This document shows positions 1 through 9,778 of a stretch of DNA of 34,237 nucleotides, in pieces (position 1 is the first letter of the stretch; every line of letters starts with the position of its first letter). Below the pieces are notes generated by a model. It was not told the origin of the DNA, did no database searches, and saw nothing but the letters and a program-made list of their open reading frames with translations. The stretch covers positions 1-34,237 of IMG/VR virus record IMGVR_UViG_3300031566_000207. The stretch is one strand, 5' to 3'. A program made the translations under genes and the position numbers. The DNA is from a virus.

Positions 1-2370
1 TATTCTATTAGCAGAAGGTGTTGCACCTGTAGGGAAGATATTTGTAGCAACTTTAACTTCAATAGTAGAAGAAGCTGCTTCAGAAACTGCACTGTTTTCA
101 TATTGATTGATTACATCAACAGGAGCAGCCCATACGAATTGACCACCTCCGGCGGATGTTAAATAATCACCAGTACTAGGAGTATTAGTAACATCTAATT
201 TAACTTCACCAATGGTACCATCTATAACTTCTGCAGTTACGGATGCACCTGCTGTTACTGTGAAACCAATAGTTGTACCATTTACGAAATTTCCTGCATC
301 GAAGATTTCACTTGAAACATCTGCTGCAAAATTTGTAATTTGTGATGTTGCAATAGTTAATGCACTTTCAATAACGTATAAATCACCGTTACCATTAACA
401 CTTATTGTAACACCATCATATAATACATTAACTGAACTGTCTGTTGCAATATTAATAGCTTGACCTGCTATTAATCCAGCACCTGATGTGAAAGATACCC
501 ACTGACCGCCCATATAACCTTCGTAGTCACTACCTGTCCATCTAATATCACCTGCTGAAGGTGTTGCTGTAATATTACCAATTTTAATACCACTATCAAA
601 AGTTGCTCTATCAAAATCAAGTGTAATAGTATTTGCAAAACCATTGTTTGGATCATCTAAATCAAGAATAATATTACTAGAATTAACTGTTATCGTATTA
701 GTAACGTTTGTAGAAGTGTTTGCATATGTAGATACTACACTCGATGAATTAGCAGCAATGCTAGTAGTCATATCACTAGTATTAAAATAACTTATAATAG
801 CATTAGTTGAATTTGCAGTTAATCTAGTTACAGCAGATATGTCATTTGATGAAAAATCAACAGTACCTGTTGCATAACCATAAAGGTTTGAAGCATTAGA
901 ACCAGATGTACCTAGACTAATATCAAATCCTGCTCCTGCAATAGTTGCATTCTTATCAAGAGTACCTGTCCAGTCTACGTTTGTACCATTTAATGTAGTA
1001 CCACTACCTGCAGTAACAATTGCCGATTGAACAACTTCAAGTTGATCAGCAGTATTAACAATAATACTTGTACCATCTACGTTTACATTTAATGTAATTG
1101 AACCTGAAGTACCACCTCCTGATAATCCAGTACCTGCTGTTATGTCTGTTATATCACCTGCAGGAATTGCCCAACCTGGAACACCTCCAACTAATGTTAA
1201 TACATAACCATTAGTACCTGCTGCTAATTTACTTAATGTATTTGGAGCAGATGCATAAAGAATATCACCAGTTGCATAAGTTGATTGACCAGTACCGCCA
1301 TTAGCATTTGGTAAAGTACCAGATACCATTGATGTTAGGTCTACAGAACCCCATGATGGAGAAGCACCTCCAATTAATACCTGAGATGATGTACCTGCAG
1401 CTAATGTAGTTAATGATGTTGTACCATTAGCATAAATAATATCACCTGCAGTATAAGAAGTAAGTCCAGTTCCACCGTAAGCAACACCAATAGTAGTAGC
1501 ATTCCAGGTACCTGTTGCAATTATACCTAAAGTAGTAATTGAAGTTTGTCCTGTATATGTTGATGCTATATCAAATGTTGGATTACCAGATACACCGTCA
1601 CCGTTAGTAATAGTAATTCTGTCAGTAGTACCTGTAAGTGTTCTTGAGGCATAAGTATCATTTGCAGTTTTTGTAATAATACCATTACCACCAGTAGCTC
1701 TAACAATATCAAGGTTATTAATAAAATCTGTTATGGTTGATTTAGCCATTGCTGTACCTGTTGCATCATAAAATGCAATCGTGTCAGCAACATCAATAGT
1801 TTGTGTAGTTAAACTAGTAAAATCTAATTGAAAATCATTACCTGATAATGTAATACCTGTACTTCCTGTATATGCAGTTGCACTAGCAAATTGAGTCCAG
1901 TTTAAAGGATCAGTATCAGGTACTTGTATACCATCGCCTAATAATATCCAGCTACTTCCAGAATTTTGTGTACCATTAGTAACGAATACTAAGTCACCAG
2001 AACTTACTTCATTCGATGGTGTACCGTCAGCGTCTTGTGCTCTTACAGGTCCTGATGTTGTAATTTCATAAATACCATTTTGAACAGGATTGCCTTGATT
2101 TTTAATTAATAATCTATCACCTATTGCTAATACAATACCATCTATTGTATCGCCTGCCTGGAAGTCAGTAGGGAATGTACCTGCAGTTGTAGTTCCAACT
2201 TTTACTGCAGGGTGAACATTTAAACCTGCTGCTACGTTATCTACATAACTTTTTGTTGCTGCGTCTTGAGCCGCAGTCGGATCTAGCATATTCTTAATTT
2301 GATAGCCTGGGGCATCAAACGTAAATGTTGAATCCTTAGCAAATTGTTTTAACCTTAATTGATTAGCCAT
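1..2370 (-). CDS. Tail fibre / adhesin protein, 3' end cut by window edge
   Basis: Reading the minus strand from ATG at 2368-2370 gives an uninterrupted frame of 790 codons that leaves the window at base 1, so the C-terminus is missing. The protein starts MANQLRLKQFAKDST. Residues 35-44 read QDAATKSYVD, a motif common near the N-terminus of phage tail-fibre proteins. It is followed by a GDRLLIKNQ...NGIYEIT segment (about residues 90-110). The rest is Thr/Ser/Gly/Asn-rich and low in charge, as expected for an elongated beta-structured fibre. Two consecutive units of about 60 residues begin GGTG and contain YxxGDI-YA, LAAGT and a closing PxW. It is the third of three fibre-like genes in a row. 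Host-receptor binding is inferred from composition and context, not from a recognised receptor-binding tip. Confidence 0.8.
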   Translation of the reverse strand, partial: MANQLRLKQFAKDSTFTFDAPGYQIKNMLDPTAAQDAATKSYVDNVAAGLNVHPAVKVGTTTAGTFPTDFQAGDTIDGIVLAIGDRLLIKNQGNPVQNGIYEITTSGPVRAQDADGTPSNEVSSGDLVFVTNGTQNSGSSWILLGDGIQVPDTDPLNWTQFASATAYTGSTGITLSGNDFQLDFTSLTTQTIDVADTIAFYDATGTAMAKSTITDFINNLDIVRATGGNGIITKTANDTYASRTLTGTTDRITITNGDGVSGNPTFDIASTYTGQTSITTLGIIATGTWNATTIGVAYGGTGLTSYTAGDIIYANGTTSLTTLAAGTSSQVLIGGASPSWGSVDLTSMVSGTLPNANGGTGQSTYATGDILYASAPNTLSKLAAGTNGYVLTLVGGVPGWAIPAGDITDITAGTGLSGGGTSGSITLNVNVDGTSIIVNTADQLEVVQSAIVTAGSGTTLNGTNVDWTGTLDKNATIAGAGFDISLGTSGSNASNLYGYATGTVDFSSNDISAVTRLTANSTNAIISYFNTSDMTTSIAANSSSVVSTYANTSTNVTNTITVNSSNIILDLDDPNNGFANTITLDFDRATFDSGIKIGNITATPSAGDIRWTGSDYEGYMGGQWVSFTSGAGLIAGQAINIATDSSVNVLYDGVTISVNGNGDLYVIESALTIATSQITNFAADVSSEIFDAGNFVNGTTIGFTVTAGASVTAEVIDGTIGEVKLDVTNTPSTGDYLTSAGGGQFVWAAPVDVINQYENSAVSEAASSTIEVKVATNIFPTGATPSANRI
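1168..1488 (-). repeat. Two tandem ~60-residue repeats inside the tail-fibre gene
   Basis: Unit one lies at about 1488-1349 and unit two at about 1303-1168, on the minus strand. Both encode GGTG, then YxxGDI(I/L)YA, then TLxxLAAGT, then a GGxPxW-like end. They are diverged at DNA level. Such repeats usually build a repeated shaft module. Confidence 0.6.
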
Positions 2371-2414
2371 TTTTTAAGTTTTGTTTTTTATTTGTTTATT
2401 TATTCTTAGTTATG

Positions 2415-3647
2415 TTATATTGTCACCATATACATCAAAGATATTCTTGATCCTGACTGTAATGCAAATCCAGCTATTGATTCATTAAAATAAAGTTCAT
2501 CTCCTGCTTGTATTTGACCATTAGGATGACCAGATGAAAATCCTCTAGCTGATGTACCACTATCTCCTGAGAAATAGAATACTTTTGTTTTTACACCATC
2601 TCCAACTTCTAATTCTTGACCATTATAATATACTGCTACATAACATTCATCGATAGGTGTATTAGTTATTGTATCATTAGTAGCTAATTGATTATCACCT
2701 ATTGTTGCTAATGATGTTAAAAACTTATCATCGGGTGTTAATATGGAAATATTAGAAATAGGTATAGCAATTACTTCTAATTCACCTGCTGTATTTAAAC
2801 CTATTGTAACATTGTCAGGTTGGTAACCTCCGCCTCCTGATGATTGCCATGTTGCATTTCCTAATGCATCTGACGTTAATACTTTACCTAAACCTTCATT
2901 ACCTTCAATTATTTGTAAATCTCCAGTTAATATAGTTTTATTAGTAGACGTAATTTCAATGTCAGTACCACCTGTAATTTGTAAAGTGTTTGTAAAATTA
3001 ATATTACCACTTAGATATAAATCTTTCCATGCTAGTAAACTTGAACCTAAGTCATTTGTATTATCTAAATTTGGTAAAGTATTACCAGTTGGAATCATTT
3101 GAAGATCACCTGCAGTAGTTGTTAACCAATCAGGTTCTGTTAATGCTATTGAACCAACTATATCAGAAAGTAAATCTCCAGTATATACATATAATTCAAT
3201 TGTAGTAGGAGTTCCTGTTAATGAACCTGGGTCTTGAAAATAAAATACTCCAGATTGATATTGATAAATCCAATCTATTGGATCATTTATTGGAATAGGA
3301 CTAGCGCCTGCATAGGGTTTAGCTTCATATCCTGAACCATAACTAGGTGAAATTGCATTTACAATTCTTTGTCCTACTTTAGGATGACCTATTGGATATG
3401 TTGCAAAATATGCTTGACTATTTGATGTAACGTCTAATGTCAAATCAGCTATTACAAATTCTGCTACTCCTAAGAATACAGCTGTAGCTGGAGTTGAATC
3501 TATTTCATTTACAAATACAGAACTTGCATCAATATTTAATTTTATCCCCTCAGCTTCATTGCCGACACCCTTGTTGATATCAGTCATTGACTTGCCTTGC
3601 AGTTGTTTAAATGCAACCAGTGATAATGTAGCGTCATTCAATGCCAT
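2415..3647 (-). CDS. Tail fibre / virion appendage protein
   Basis: A 410-residue protein rich in Thr, Gly, Asn and Ile with few charged residues, lying between two larger fibre-like genes. Around residues 200-215 it has the DLGSSLLAWKDLYLSG motif, a form seen in many phage tail-fibre proteins at the start of a beta-helical shaft. A glycine patch (SSGGGG, about residue 276) separates this from a C-terminal part containing YYNGQELEVGDG and GDELYFN, which resembles a small beta-sandwich tip. The N-terminus (MALNDATLSLVAFKQLQGKS) would be the attachment end. Role as a fibre or baseplate appendage is inferred from composition and position. The exact T4 counterpart (gp12, gp34-37 or none) cannot be assigned. 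Confidence 0.7.
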   Translation of the reverse strand: MALNDATLSLVAFKQLQGKSMTDINKGVGNEAEGIKLNIDASSVFVNEIDSTPATAVFLGVAEFVIADLTLDVTSNSQAYFATYPIGHPKVGQRIVNAISPSYGSGYEAKPYAGASPIPINDPIDWIYQYQSGVFYFQDPGSLTGTPTTIELYVYTGDLLSDIVGSIALTEPDWLTTTAGDLQMIPTGNTLPNLDNTNDLGSSLLAWKDLYLSGNINFTNTLQITGGTDIEITSTNKTILTGDLQIIEGNEGLGKVLTSDALGNATWQSSGGGGYQPDNVTIGLNTAGELEVIAIPISNISILTPDDKFLTSLATIGDNQLATNDTITNTPIDECYVAVYYNGQELEVGDGVKTKVFYFSGDSGTSARGFSSGHPNGQIQAGDELYFNESIAGFALQSGSRISLMYMVTI

Positions 3648-3664
3648 GAGTTATATATAAATTT

Positions 3665-6600
3665 TTAAGAGAACGTCCAGGTTATTTTATCAATATTACC
3701 AGTAAATGAAGCACCTACTGTAATTCTGATAACCATATATCCTCCTGTATTCGCTGTGTTCTTTGTTCCTATTGTTAATCCCCAGTTTGTACCAAATGCT
3801 CTTCCTACTCCACCTGTTGCACTTCTTGCACCATCTCCATCTAAAAATAATCCAGTTGAAAAATCTTTATAAGCATCCATCCAACCAGTTTCAGTTGGTC
3901 CTTTAATATGTACATGTATATTATTTCCAGTTAATGCAGTAGCATCACTTACAAATGTACCACCTGAACCATCAATCTTCATTACAAAGTTTGCAGTAGT
4001 TGGTGAAACTTGTCTAAAGTGTCTAATATAAGTTCTACTTCCAGTTAATGCTGTATAATTTCTTGCGCCACCGCCTGTACCACCGTCATTAAATGTTGAA
4101 CCGTTAATTATATTACTTGTTCTATAATCTAAACTTCCACCTGCTGTACTTGGATAAATTAATTTTCCATCTGTTACTTGTAATCCAGTAGTATGTCCTG
4201 CTGAACCGTCGAATAATGATTGAGTAGAATCCCATAGATTACCAGATGAAGTAATATCAGATATTAGATTATAACTAGAATTAGTATTTAATCTATAATT
4301 CTCATCATCAAAATTTTCAATAGAAGCTGCAGTTGCTGAAGCTGTTACATTATCAAGTAATAAATTATTAATAGATGAACTACCTCCAGATGAGTTTCCC
4401 TGTACTGTTCTCTTACCTGTAGTATTAAGACTTATAGAATTATTAATTATTCTTATACCAGTAGGTGTAATAGTTGCTACTTTATTAATTATATCTACTG
4501 ATTTTGCTTCATCGCCTGCACAGCTTAATAATGCCTGTTGAGGTGCAGTTAATAATACACCATATGAGTTTGAATTTCCAGTATGTGTAATAGCATCAGC
4601 GCCTGAATAATAAGTATTTCTATATAAATTATCAACAGTAACATCATATAATGCGGTACCACTTGTATGATAATCAATACCTGAAAGTTTCTTTGTTCCA
4701 CTCATTGACAATCCATGTAAACTAGCCCCTGTAATTGAAGTTGCTGTAGTATTATCATCTATAATCCATTCGAATCTTGCAAGTGTTCTAGTAAATGTAC
4801 CATTTGTATGTACAGCATATACATAATTATAACCTTGTACTAAATTAGAATCATTATCTACAACTCTCCATGTTCCTGTTCTATTTTGGAATGCAGCAAA
4901 TCCACCTCCTGTACTAAAATAAGAAGGTACCTGTGCTGATACTATAAATCCACTTACTGTTCCACTTGATGTTGAATCAATAGAACTAGTTGAACTTGTT
5001 AAATCTAAAGTATTTGTTAATATACCATTTACATATAATTTTAATTCACCTTTTTCGGCATCACCAAAACTATTAGCACTATATGCAGGCGTAGGTGATC
5101 CGCCGTGTATTGCTACTTGGTCGTTAAGTACTCCTGTTACATCTCCTGTTAATGCCGGTGCAATTGCTAATCTTTTACCACTTGCAGTCCATTGACCATC
5201 AACTGATATAGGACTTGATGGCGCTGTATCAGCACCTACATAACTTGCCGCAGCAATTGGATTAACACTATCAAAGCTTAATTTACCATTTGCTAATGTT
5301 CCAGCCTTTGAGCCAGTCCAATCAGAAAGGATTGGAGCTGAAGGTGGAATTAAATATAATAGCAACTCATTTAAATCATCGAATGCATCTACTAATTTAG
5401 TAGTAGTTTGCCACTGAAATACACCGTCTGTAAATGTACCATCTGTAGGCAATGATGTTCCTAAATCAGCGAATGTATCTACTGTGCCGCCACTTCCTCC
5501 AATTCCAGCACAACTAACTAAAACAACTTTTACATTATTTAAATTAACAGCTGACTGTAAAGTAACATCAGTAGTAGTAATATTAGTATCTATTTCTATA
5601 ACATTATTAGATGAATCATAGAGTGTAACAACTATATCAGAACTTCCAATTGGATGTCCAAATATAAAAGGAGTATCTGCTACTAGTGAAGTAACTATAT
5701 AAGTATAACAGCCATCGCCTGATGCTCCTAGGAATGTCAATTGTCCTGCTGTATTAAATCCTATTGTAGTTCCATCTACATCTACACCAATCTTAACTAT
5801 ATTATCTGTTAAGTCAGTTTCTAAAATTATACCACTGTCAGTTTGAAATTTAAGCGGTACTAAATTTGAAGGATTAATAGTTTGGTCCGTTGCTGAAGTA
5901 TAAGTTCCTAGTGTTGTATAATTATTAATTACAGTAGAGAATCCTCCGCCACCTCCTGGATTTGGAAGAGCTTCCCAATATTGATAAGTACTATTCCATA
6001 TTAATATATCACCATTATTAGGTGGTGTAAATTGATAATTTTTAACATCTGTAATTTGCCACAAATAATGACTATGTGATGCTGGTGCAAATGAAGGTAC
6101 TCCTGTTAAATTTAACCAATGTACTAGCGCTCCACTTGCTGGAGTACTTAATTCAGTTTCTGTATAATATAAATTATTAAGCTGACCAGCATTCAATTCA
6201 GTTGCTGTATATAAATCAGCATCTGCTGCTGAGCCATTTACCCATAATCCAGAAAATTGATCGTAATATAATAAATTCTTATCAACTAAAGAAGTTGTTC
6301 CAATTTCAACATCTAATATATCATCTAAATAAATATTAGATACTGCGGCTATTAAAGCACTTGCTGGTACGTTAACCCATTTACTAATATCATCATCATA
6401 TACTAAAAGATTTGATAATGGATTGTAAGGTGAACCAACTCCAACTCCAGGAAATAAAAATGGATTAATTACAACATCATCCATGTCAGCAATACCTAAT
6501 GATACATTGCCTAATTGTGTATTAACTGATAATACAGGTGCAGGTGGTATAATAGGAGGTACAGTATTAACTTGTACATTAACAACATCATTAAATGAGT

Positions 6601-7858
6601 CGTCTGTTATTGTATAAGTTGTACCTGAACCAGGTGTTACAAAATTAATTCTAGATCTTATACCTACATTTACATTATCTTTAGATATTTGAACTAGCTG
6701 ATGCGTTGATTTAGGTATAGCTGTTAATGTTACTGGTGAATTTACTCCACTGTCTGTAATTAAAATACTTGAACTACCTGTAAGAACTCTTTCATTTGTT
6801 AATGTTGCATCTAGTCCTATAACAACATATGATGCATTACTTGGTGCTCCTACTGCAGGCGCTCCAAAAATATTTGAATAATTAATTATAGGGCCTGTAA
6901 TAGCCGATAATTGAGATTTTGTCCAATATCTTCCATCATGGTTATGTGAAAATGGTGCTGTAGAAAAACCATTACTAGTATCTAATGCAACAGTTACATT
7001 TTCCCATTTAGAAGTTCCTGAATTATATCTAAGAATTTGATTACTTAACGGCGCTACACTAACTGAAGGATTAACATCAGTATGTGAACCTAAATTATGA
7101 GGTCCGGTAGTTAATGTTTTATTAATCCATCTTTTAATTGTATTATCCCATGCTAAAACATCATCTGTTACTAAAGTTCCTGTATTAACATTAACGTCAG
7201 CAAGTGCTCCGTTTGAATTAGGATATAAAGCATTATAATTAACGAGTGTCTGTGGTACAATTGTATGAGTATGTAAACTATAATCATTAAAGAAGTTTAC
7301 TAAATTTATACCATTTATTAAACCTGAAACATTTAAATTACCTGTAATGATTTGATTACCTGCAACTGAAAGTTTATAACTACTACTTATTGGAGTATCA
7401 GTTCCTATTAAAACACTATCGTCATAATGTATTGTACTACTGTCTGATGGGCTAGGTGCCCAAAATCCAACAGAACCTGGGTTTAATTCTACCTTAGCAG
7501 TATTGCCATTATATGTTAAAATAAAATCATCAGTAAACTCTAATACACCTGTAGTATTAATAATATTATTACTATCTTTTACAAATATTTGTCCACTGAT
7601 TCCATTAGCTCCAATTGGATCCCATTTACTAGGGTCAAATAATAAGCTAGGACCATGGTCCTGATTAGCTCTAAACCAAGTTAAATTTCCAGACCCTCCA
7701 GTAGAAGTATCACCGTAATAAACGATCATTCCTTCTTTGTATAAGCGTTTTTCACTCCACGGGTTAGAAACAAATAAAGCATGCTGATCAAGCTCTAGAT
7801 GAGTTAACTCACGAATGAGTTCAGTCCTAAGTTTAATATATTCATTCAAAGGATTCAT
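3665..7858 (-). CDS. Large tail-fibre protein
   Basis: The largest gene in the window, 1397 residues. The N-terminus has a charged helical stretch (residues 1-30), then a GMIVYYGDT segment, plausibly the particle-binding end. Five copies of a short motif, (I/L)L-x-(Y/W)-(D/N)-x4-5-(K/Y)-W, occur near residues 244, 286, 493, 537 and 626, giving an irregular repeated shaft. Gly-rich hinges are seen near residues 630 and 770. The last third (SxNTTGKRTVQGNSSGG onwards) is Ser/Thr/Asn/Gly-rich and ends GNIDKITWTFS, which may be the distal domain. It lies directly upstream of the 410-residue fibre gene. This is a long-fibre-type protein by size, composition and context. No enzymatic (depolymerase) motif was recognised. 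Confidence 0.75.
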   Translation of the reverse strand: MNPLNEYIKLRTELIRELTHLELDQHALFVSNPWSEKRLYKEGMIVYYGDTSTGGSGNLTWFRANQDHGPSLLFDPSKWDPIGANGISGQIFVKDSNNIINTTGVLEFTDDFILTYNGNTAKVELNPGSVGFWAPSPSDSSTIHYDDSVLIGTDTPISSSYKLSVAGNQIITGNLNVSGLINGINLVNFFNDYSLHTHTIVPQTLVNYNALYPNSNGALADVNVNTGTLVTDDVLAWDNTIKRWINKTLTTGPHNLGSHTDVNPSVSVAPLSNQILRYNSGTSKWENVTVALDTSNGFSTAPFSHNHDGRYWTKSQLSAITGPIINYSNIFGAPAVGAPSNASYVVIGLDATLTNERVLTGSSSILITDSGVNSPVTLTAIPKSTHQLVQISKDNVNVGIRSRINFVTPGSGTTYTITDDSFNDVVNVQVNTVPPIIPPAPVLSVNTQLGNVSLGIADMDDVVINPFLFPGVGVGSPYNPLSNLLVYDDDISKWVNVPASALIAAVSNIYLDDILDVEIGTTSLVDKNLLYYDQFSGLWVNGSAADADLYTATELNAGQLNNLYYTETELSTPASGALVHWLNLTGVPSFAPASHSHYLWQITDVKNYQFTPPNNGDILIWNSTYQYWEALPNPGGGGGFSTVINNYTTLGTYTSATDQTINPSNLVPLKFQTDSGIILETDLTDNIVKIGVDVDGTTIGFNTAGQLTFLGASGDGCYTYIVTSLVADTPFIFGHPIGSSDIVVTLYDSSNNVIEIDTNITTTDVTLQSAVNLNNVKVVLVSCAGIGGSGGTVDTFADLGTSLPTDGTFTDGVFQWQTTTKLVDAFDDLNELLLYLIPPSAPILSDWTGSKAGTLANGKLSFDSVNPIAAASYVGADTAPSSPISVDGQWTASGKRLAIAPALTGDVTGVLNDQVAIHGGSPTPAYSANSFGDAEKGELKLYVNGILTNTLDLTSSTSSIDSTSSGTVSGFIVSAQVPSYFSTGGGFAAFQNRTGTWRVVDNDSNLVQGYNYVYAVHTNGTFTRTLARFEWIIDDNTTATSITGASLHGLSMSGTKKLSGIDYHTSGTALYDVTVDNLYRNTYYSGADAITHTGNSNSYGVLLTAPQQALLSCAGDEAKSVDIINKVATITPTGIRIINNSISLNTTGKRTVQGNSSGGSSSINNLLLDNVTASATAASIENFDDENYRLNTNSSYNLISDITSSGNLWDSTQSLFDGSAGHTTGLQVTDGKLIYPSTAGGSLDYRTSNIINGSTFNDGGTGGGARNYTALTGSRTYIRHFRQVSPTTANFVMKIDGSGGTFVSDATALTGNNIHVHIKGPTETGWMDAYKDFSTGLFLDGDGARSATGGVGRAFGTNWGLTIGTKNTANTGGYMVIRITVGASFTGNIDKITWTFS

Positions 7859-7893
7859 TTCCCTATTTTTATATTTATTTATTTATCGAACCT

Positions 7894-8598
7894 TTAGTCT
7901 ATCTTTTTTAATAATCTCGGTTCTAATACACTTAGTCTTAATCCAGAGCCCAGGCGTTCTTTTACAAGGGCAAAAAATATATTATAAAGTGAAATTGATT
8001 CCGCAACGTATCCCATTTCAACGTAACACAGGTCAACATATAGATTTGCATTATATGCTCTGTACAGACGTTTTAAGATAGTCTGATAGTCTTTTATAAA
8101 TGACTTTAATGTTTCTTTATGTCTATTTACATCAACTGTTCTAGTTGTATTCTTTCTGAGATTTAATTCTCTGTTTTCTATAACTGTAAAAAGGTCACTG
8201 ACATCTTTACATAAAAAACCAACACCATAATTAAATGTTGATGATTGTAATTTAAAACTTTCTATTGATATGAATTTACCAAGCTCACATAAGCCTGGTA
8301 CTTTAGCGTCATTAACTGGGGCAGGTTGTTTACCTATTATTAAACCATTCTTAAGTAAAGGCACTGTCTGTGCTTTTTTTCTATCTTTAGTAAAAGGATC
8401 TCTTTTTGAATTAACTAAGCGGGAATAATTGTCATTATAAAATTGAACCAATGATTCTAGATCATTGAATGTTTTAAACATAGTTGTTCCTCTCTTACTT
8501 ATAAAGCTAACTCTAATTTCAGTTGCAGTAAGTTTAAATTTTCGTAATGATTCTAATAAATCTATTGCTAGACGTGAGGAAGCTGCTTCTATTAACAT
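7894..8598 (-). CDS. Unknown protein next to tail-fibre genes
   Basis: A 234-residue protein that I do not recognise. It is fairly basic and Leu-rich, without signal peptide, membrane segment or cysteine cluster. The predicted content is mixed: a helical N-terminus (residues 1-30), a central segment with Pro-containing turns (residues 80-105), and helices towards the C-terminus (KETLKSFIKDYQTILKRLYRAY, from about residue 160). It is the first gene of the fibre block, 35 bases upstream of the 1397-residue fibre gene. This suggests a structural, assembly or chaperone role, but that is context only. Confidence 0.6.
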   Translation of the reverse strand: MLIEAASSRLAIDLLESLRKFKLTATEIRVSFISKRGTTMFKTFNDLESLVQFYNDNYSRLVNSKRDPFTKDRKKAQTVPLLKNGLIIGKQPAPVNDAKVPGLCELGKFISIESFKLQSSTFNYGVGFLCKDVSDLFTVIENRELNLRKNTTRTVDVNRHKETLKSFIKDYQTILKRLYRAYNANLYVDLCYVEMGYVAESISLYNIFFALVKERLGSGLRLSVLEPRLLKKID

Positions 8599-8663
8599 CT
8601 AATGCCATTAGTTTCTTTGATGTATATATTCAAATAGAAACTTTATAAGCAGGGAATAAAGTA

Positions 8664-9140
8664 TTAGATTTTATGGGATGTCAGTTCTTTTATTAAATTG
8701 TCTATAGAACCATACTTAACGCCGCATCTATTGAATATGTCTAGATGACTTTGGTCTCTGTAATCTTCGTACCAGTATACTTCTTTAAATCCAGCATTAA
8801 TTAATCTGATAGTACAGTCTCTACATGGTGACATTGTTACAAATACTATATAATTTTCTGGATCTCTTTCATGAAATTTAGATATCATATTATCTTCTGC
8901 ATGTAAAAACCCTGATTTCCCAGGTTCAAGAGATAATTCTTCACCTTTAGTCTCCGGGTTTATAGGAGCACCTGGATAAGTGCCATTATATCCAAAACTT
9001 GAAATACTTGAAAAGTTCTTCTTAAACGCAATACATGCAACCTTTTTAGTTTGCGATACAGATAATGATGATATGCTTTTAAGTATATCTGCGAATACTA
9101 ATATCTTTTCTATTTTACGTGTAATTTTCCTATTATCCAT
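8664..9140 (-). CDS. Deoxycytidylate (dCMP) deaminase
   Basis: A 158-residue zinc-dependent deaminase that would convert dCMP to dUMP and so feed dTMP synthesis during phage DNA replication. The cytidine-deaminase motifs are complete: H80-A-E82 supplies one zinc ligand and the proton-shuttling glutamate, and S-P-C106-R-D-C109 supplies the two cysteine ligands. The following segment, TIRLINAGFKEVYW, matches the usual helix and strand after PCxxC. Length fits the dCMP deaminase family (T4 Cd is slightly longer). It sits at the end of the DNA-metabolism block. A ComE-type or other cytidine deaminase is possible, but the phage context favours dCMP. Confidence 0.85.
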   Translation of the reverse strand: MDNRKITRKIEKILVFADILKSISSLSVSQTKKVACIAFKKNFSSISSFGYNGTYPGAPINPETKGEELSLEPGKSGFLHAEDNMISKFHERDPENYIVFVTMSPCRDCTIRLINAGFKEVYWYEDYRDQSHLDIFNRCGVKYGSIDNLIKELTSHKI

Positions 9141-9247
9141 GTGAGTTATATTGTAAGAACATATAAAGTTTAAAATGAAAGAGGTTAACCGCCAAAGCTT
9201 CTATAGTCAGTTAATTAATTTAAATAAATGGAAACCACATTTAATGA

Positions 9248-9535
9248 TTAGGCTGTAATAGAACTGATATCTTCAAATTTAACCTGAACAGATTTTCCAG
9301 CTTTATTTAAAGGAAAGAAATATTCATCATTGCCCTTTTCTAATTTACCTTTAATATGCATATGAGGTGCGATAAAATAATTTACCTTATCTCTGTCTAC
9401 GTAAATAGAAACATCTTTTTTAGATTTAAGTATCTTTTCGACATCGTCTTTTGTAAAACCATTATCAGGTGCTTTAATGAGCTTTTCATTTAAGCTATTA
9501 TTAAACTCTTCGAATGATTCAATTATACGTTCCAT
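9248..9535 (-). CDS. Small protein with divergent head-tag-like N-terminus
   Basis: A 95-residue protein of unknown function. The first 18 residues (MERIIESFEEFNNSLNEK) resemble the tag of the large tagged bank at 24.9-34 kb: a basic residue near the start, a Phe-Glu-x-Phe core, and then a Leu-Asn-Glu site where a gp21-type protease could cut. The remainder is a small charged domain with a C-terminal KSVQVKFEDISSI strand-like end. It lies between dCMP deaminase and DNA ligase, far from the main bank. The head-protein idea is inference from the N-terminus only. Confidence 0.55.
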   Translation of the reverse strand: MERIIESFEEFNNSLNEKLIKAPDNGFTKDDVEKILKSKKDVSIYVDRDKVNYFIAPHMHIKGKLEKGNDEYFFPLNKAGKSVQVKFEDISSITA

Positions 9536-9567
9536 TAAATAATAATTCTTTATCTATATATTGCCAG

Positions 9568-9768
9568 TTATTTAGCCTTTAAACTGTATACATGTTTATT
9601 TTCTATAGAATATAAGTATTCAGCATCGAAATGCTTTTTTAATTCAACTATTTCAGCTTCTGTTAATGCGTTTACAATACGATAACTGCCTGTCTTTTCT
9701 ATTGCTATTTTAGCAAGTCTAATAATAAGGGATATCTTTTCAAAATCAAATATATTCTTTGAGTCCAT
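9568..9768 (-). CDS. Small hypothetical protein
   Basis: A 66-residue protein starting MDSKNIFDFEKISLIIRLAK. It has two probable amphipathic helices separated by a SYRIVNALTEAEIVELKKHF stretch. No family recognised. It sits 10 bases downstream of the DNA ligase stop and is probably co-transcribed with it. No membrane segment or metal site is visible. Confidence 0.45.
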   Translation of the reverse strand: MDSKNIFDFEKISLIIRLAKIAIEKTGSYRIVNALTEAEIVELKKHFDAEYLYSIENKHVYSLKAK

Positions 9769-9778
9769 ATAATATTTA

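Noticed and set aside
212-463. Plus-strand open frame opposite the tail-fibre gene
   Set aside because: It lies entirely within the long minus-strand fibre frame, has hydrophobic low-complexity content and no neighbours on that strand. It is a shadow of the real gene.
7815-8081. Plus-strand 88-residue frame over the fibre/unknown gene junction
   Set aside because: It overlaps two minus-strand genes and is Leu/Ser-rich in a way expected from reading A/T-rich coding DNA backwards. No plus-strand genes are supported anywhere in the window.
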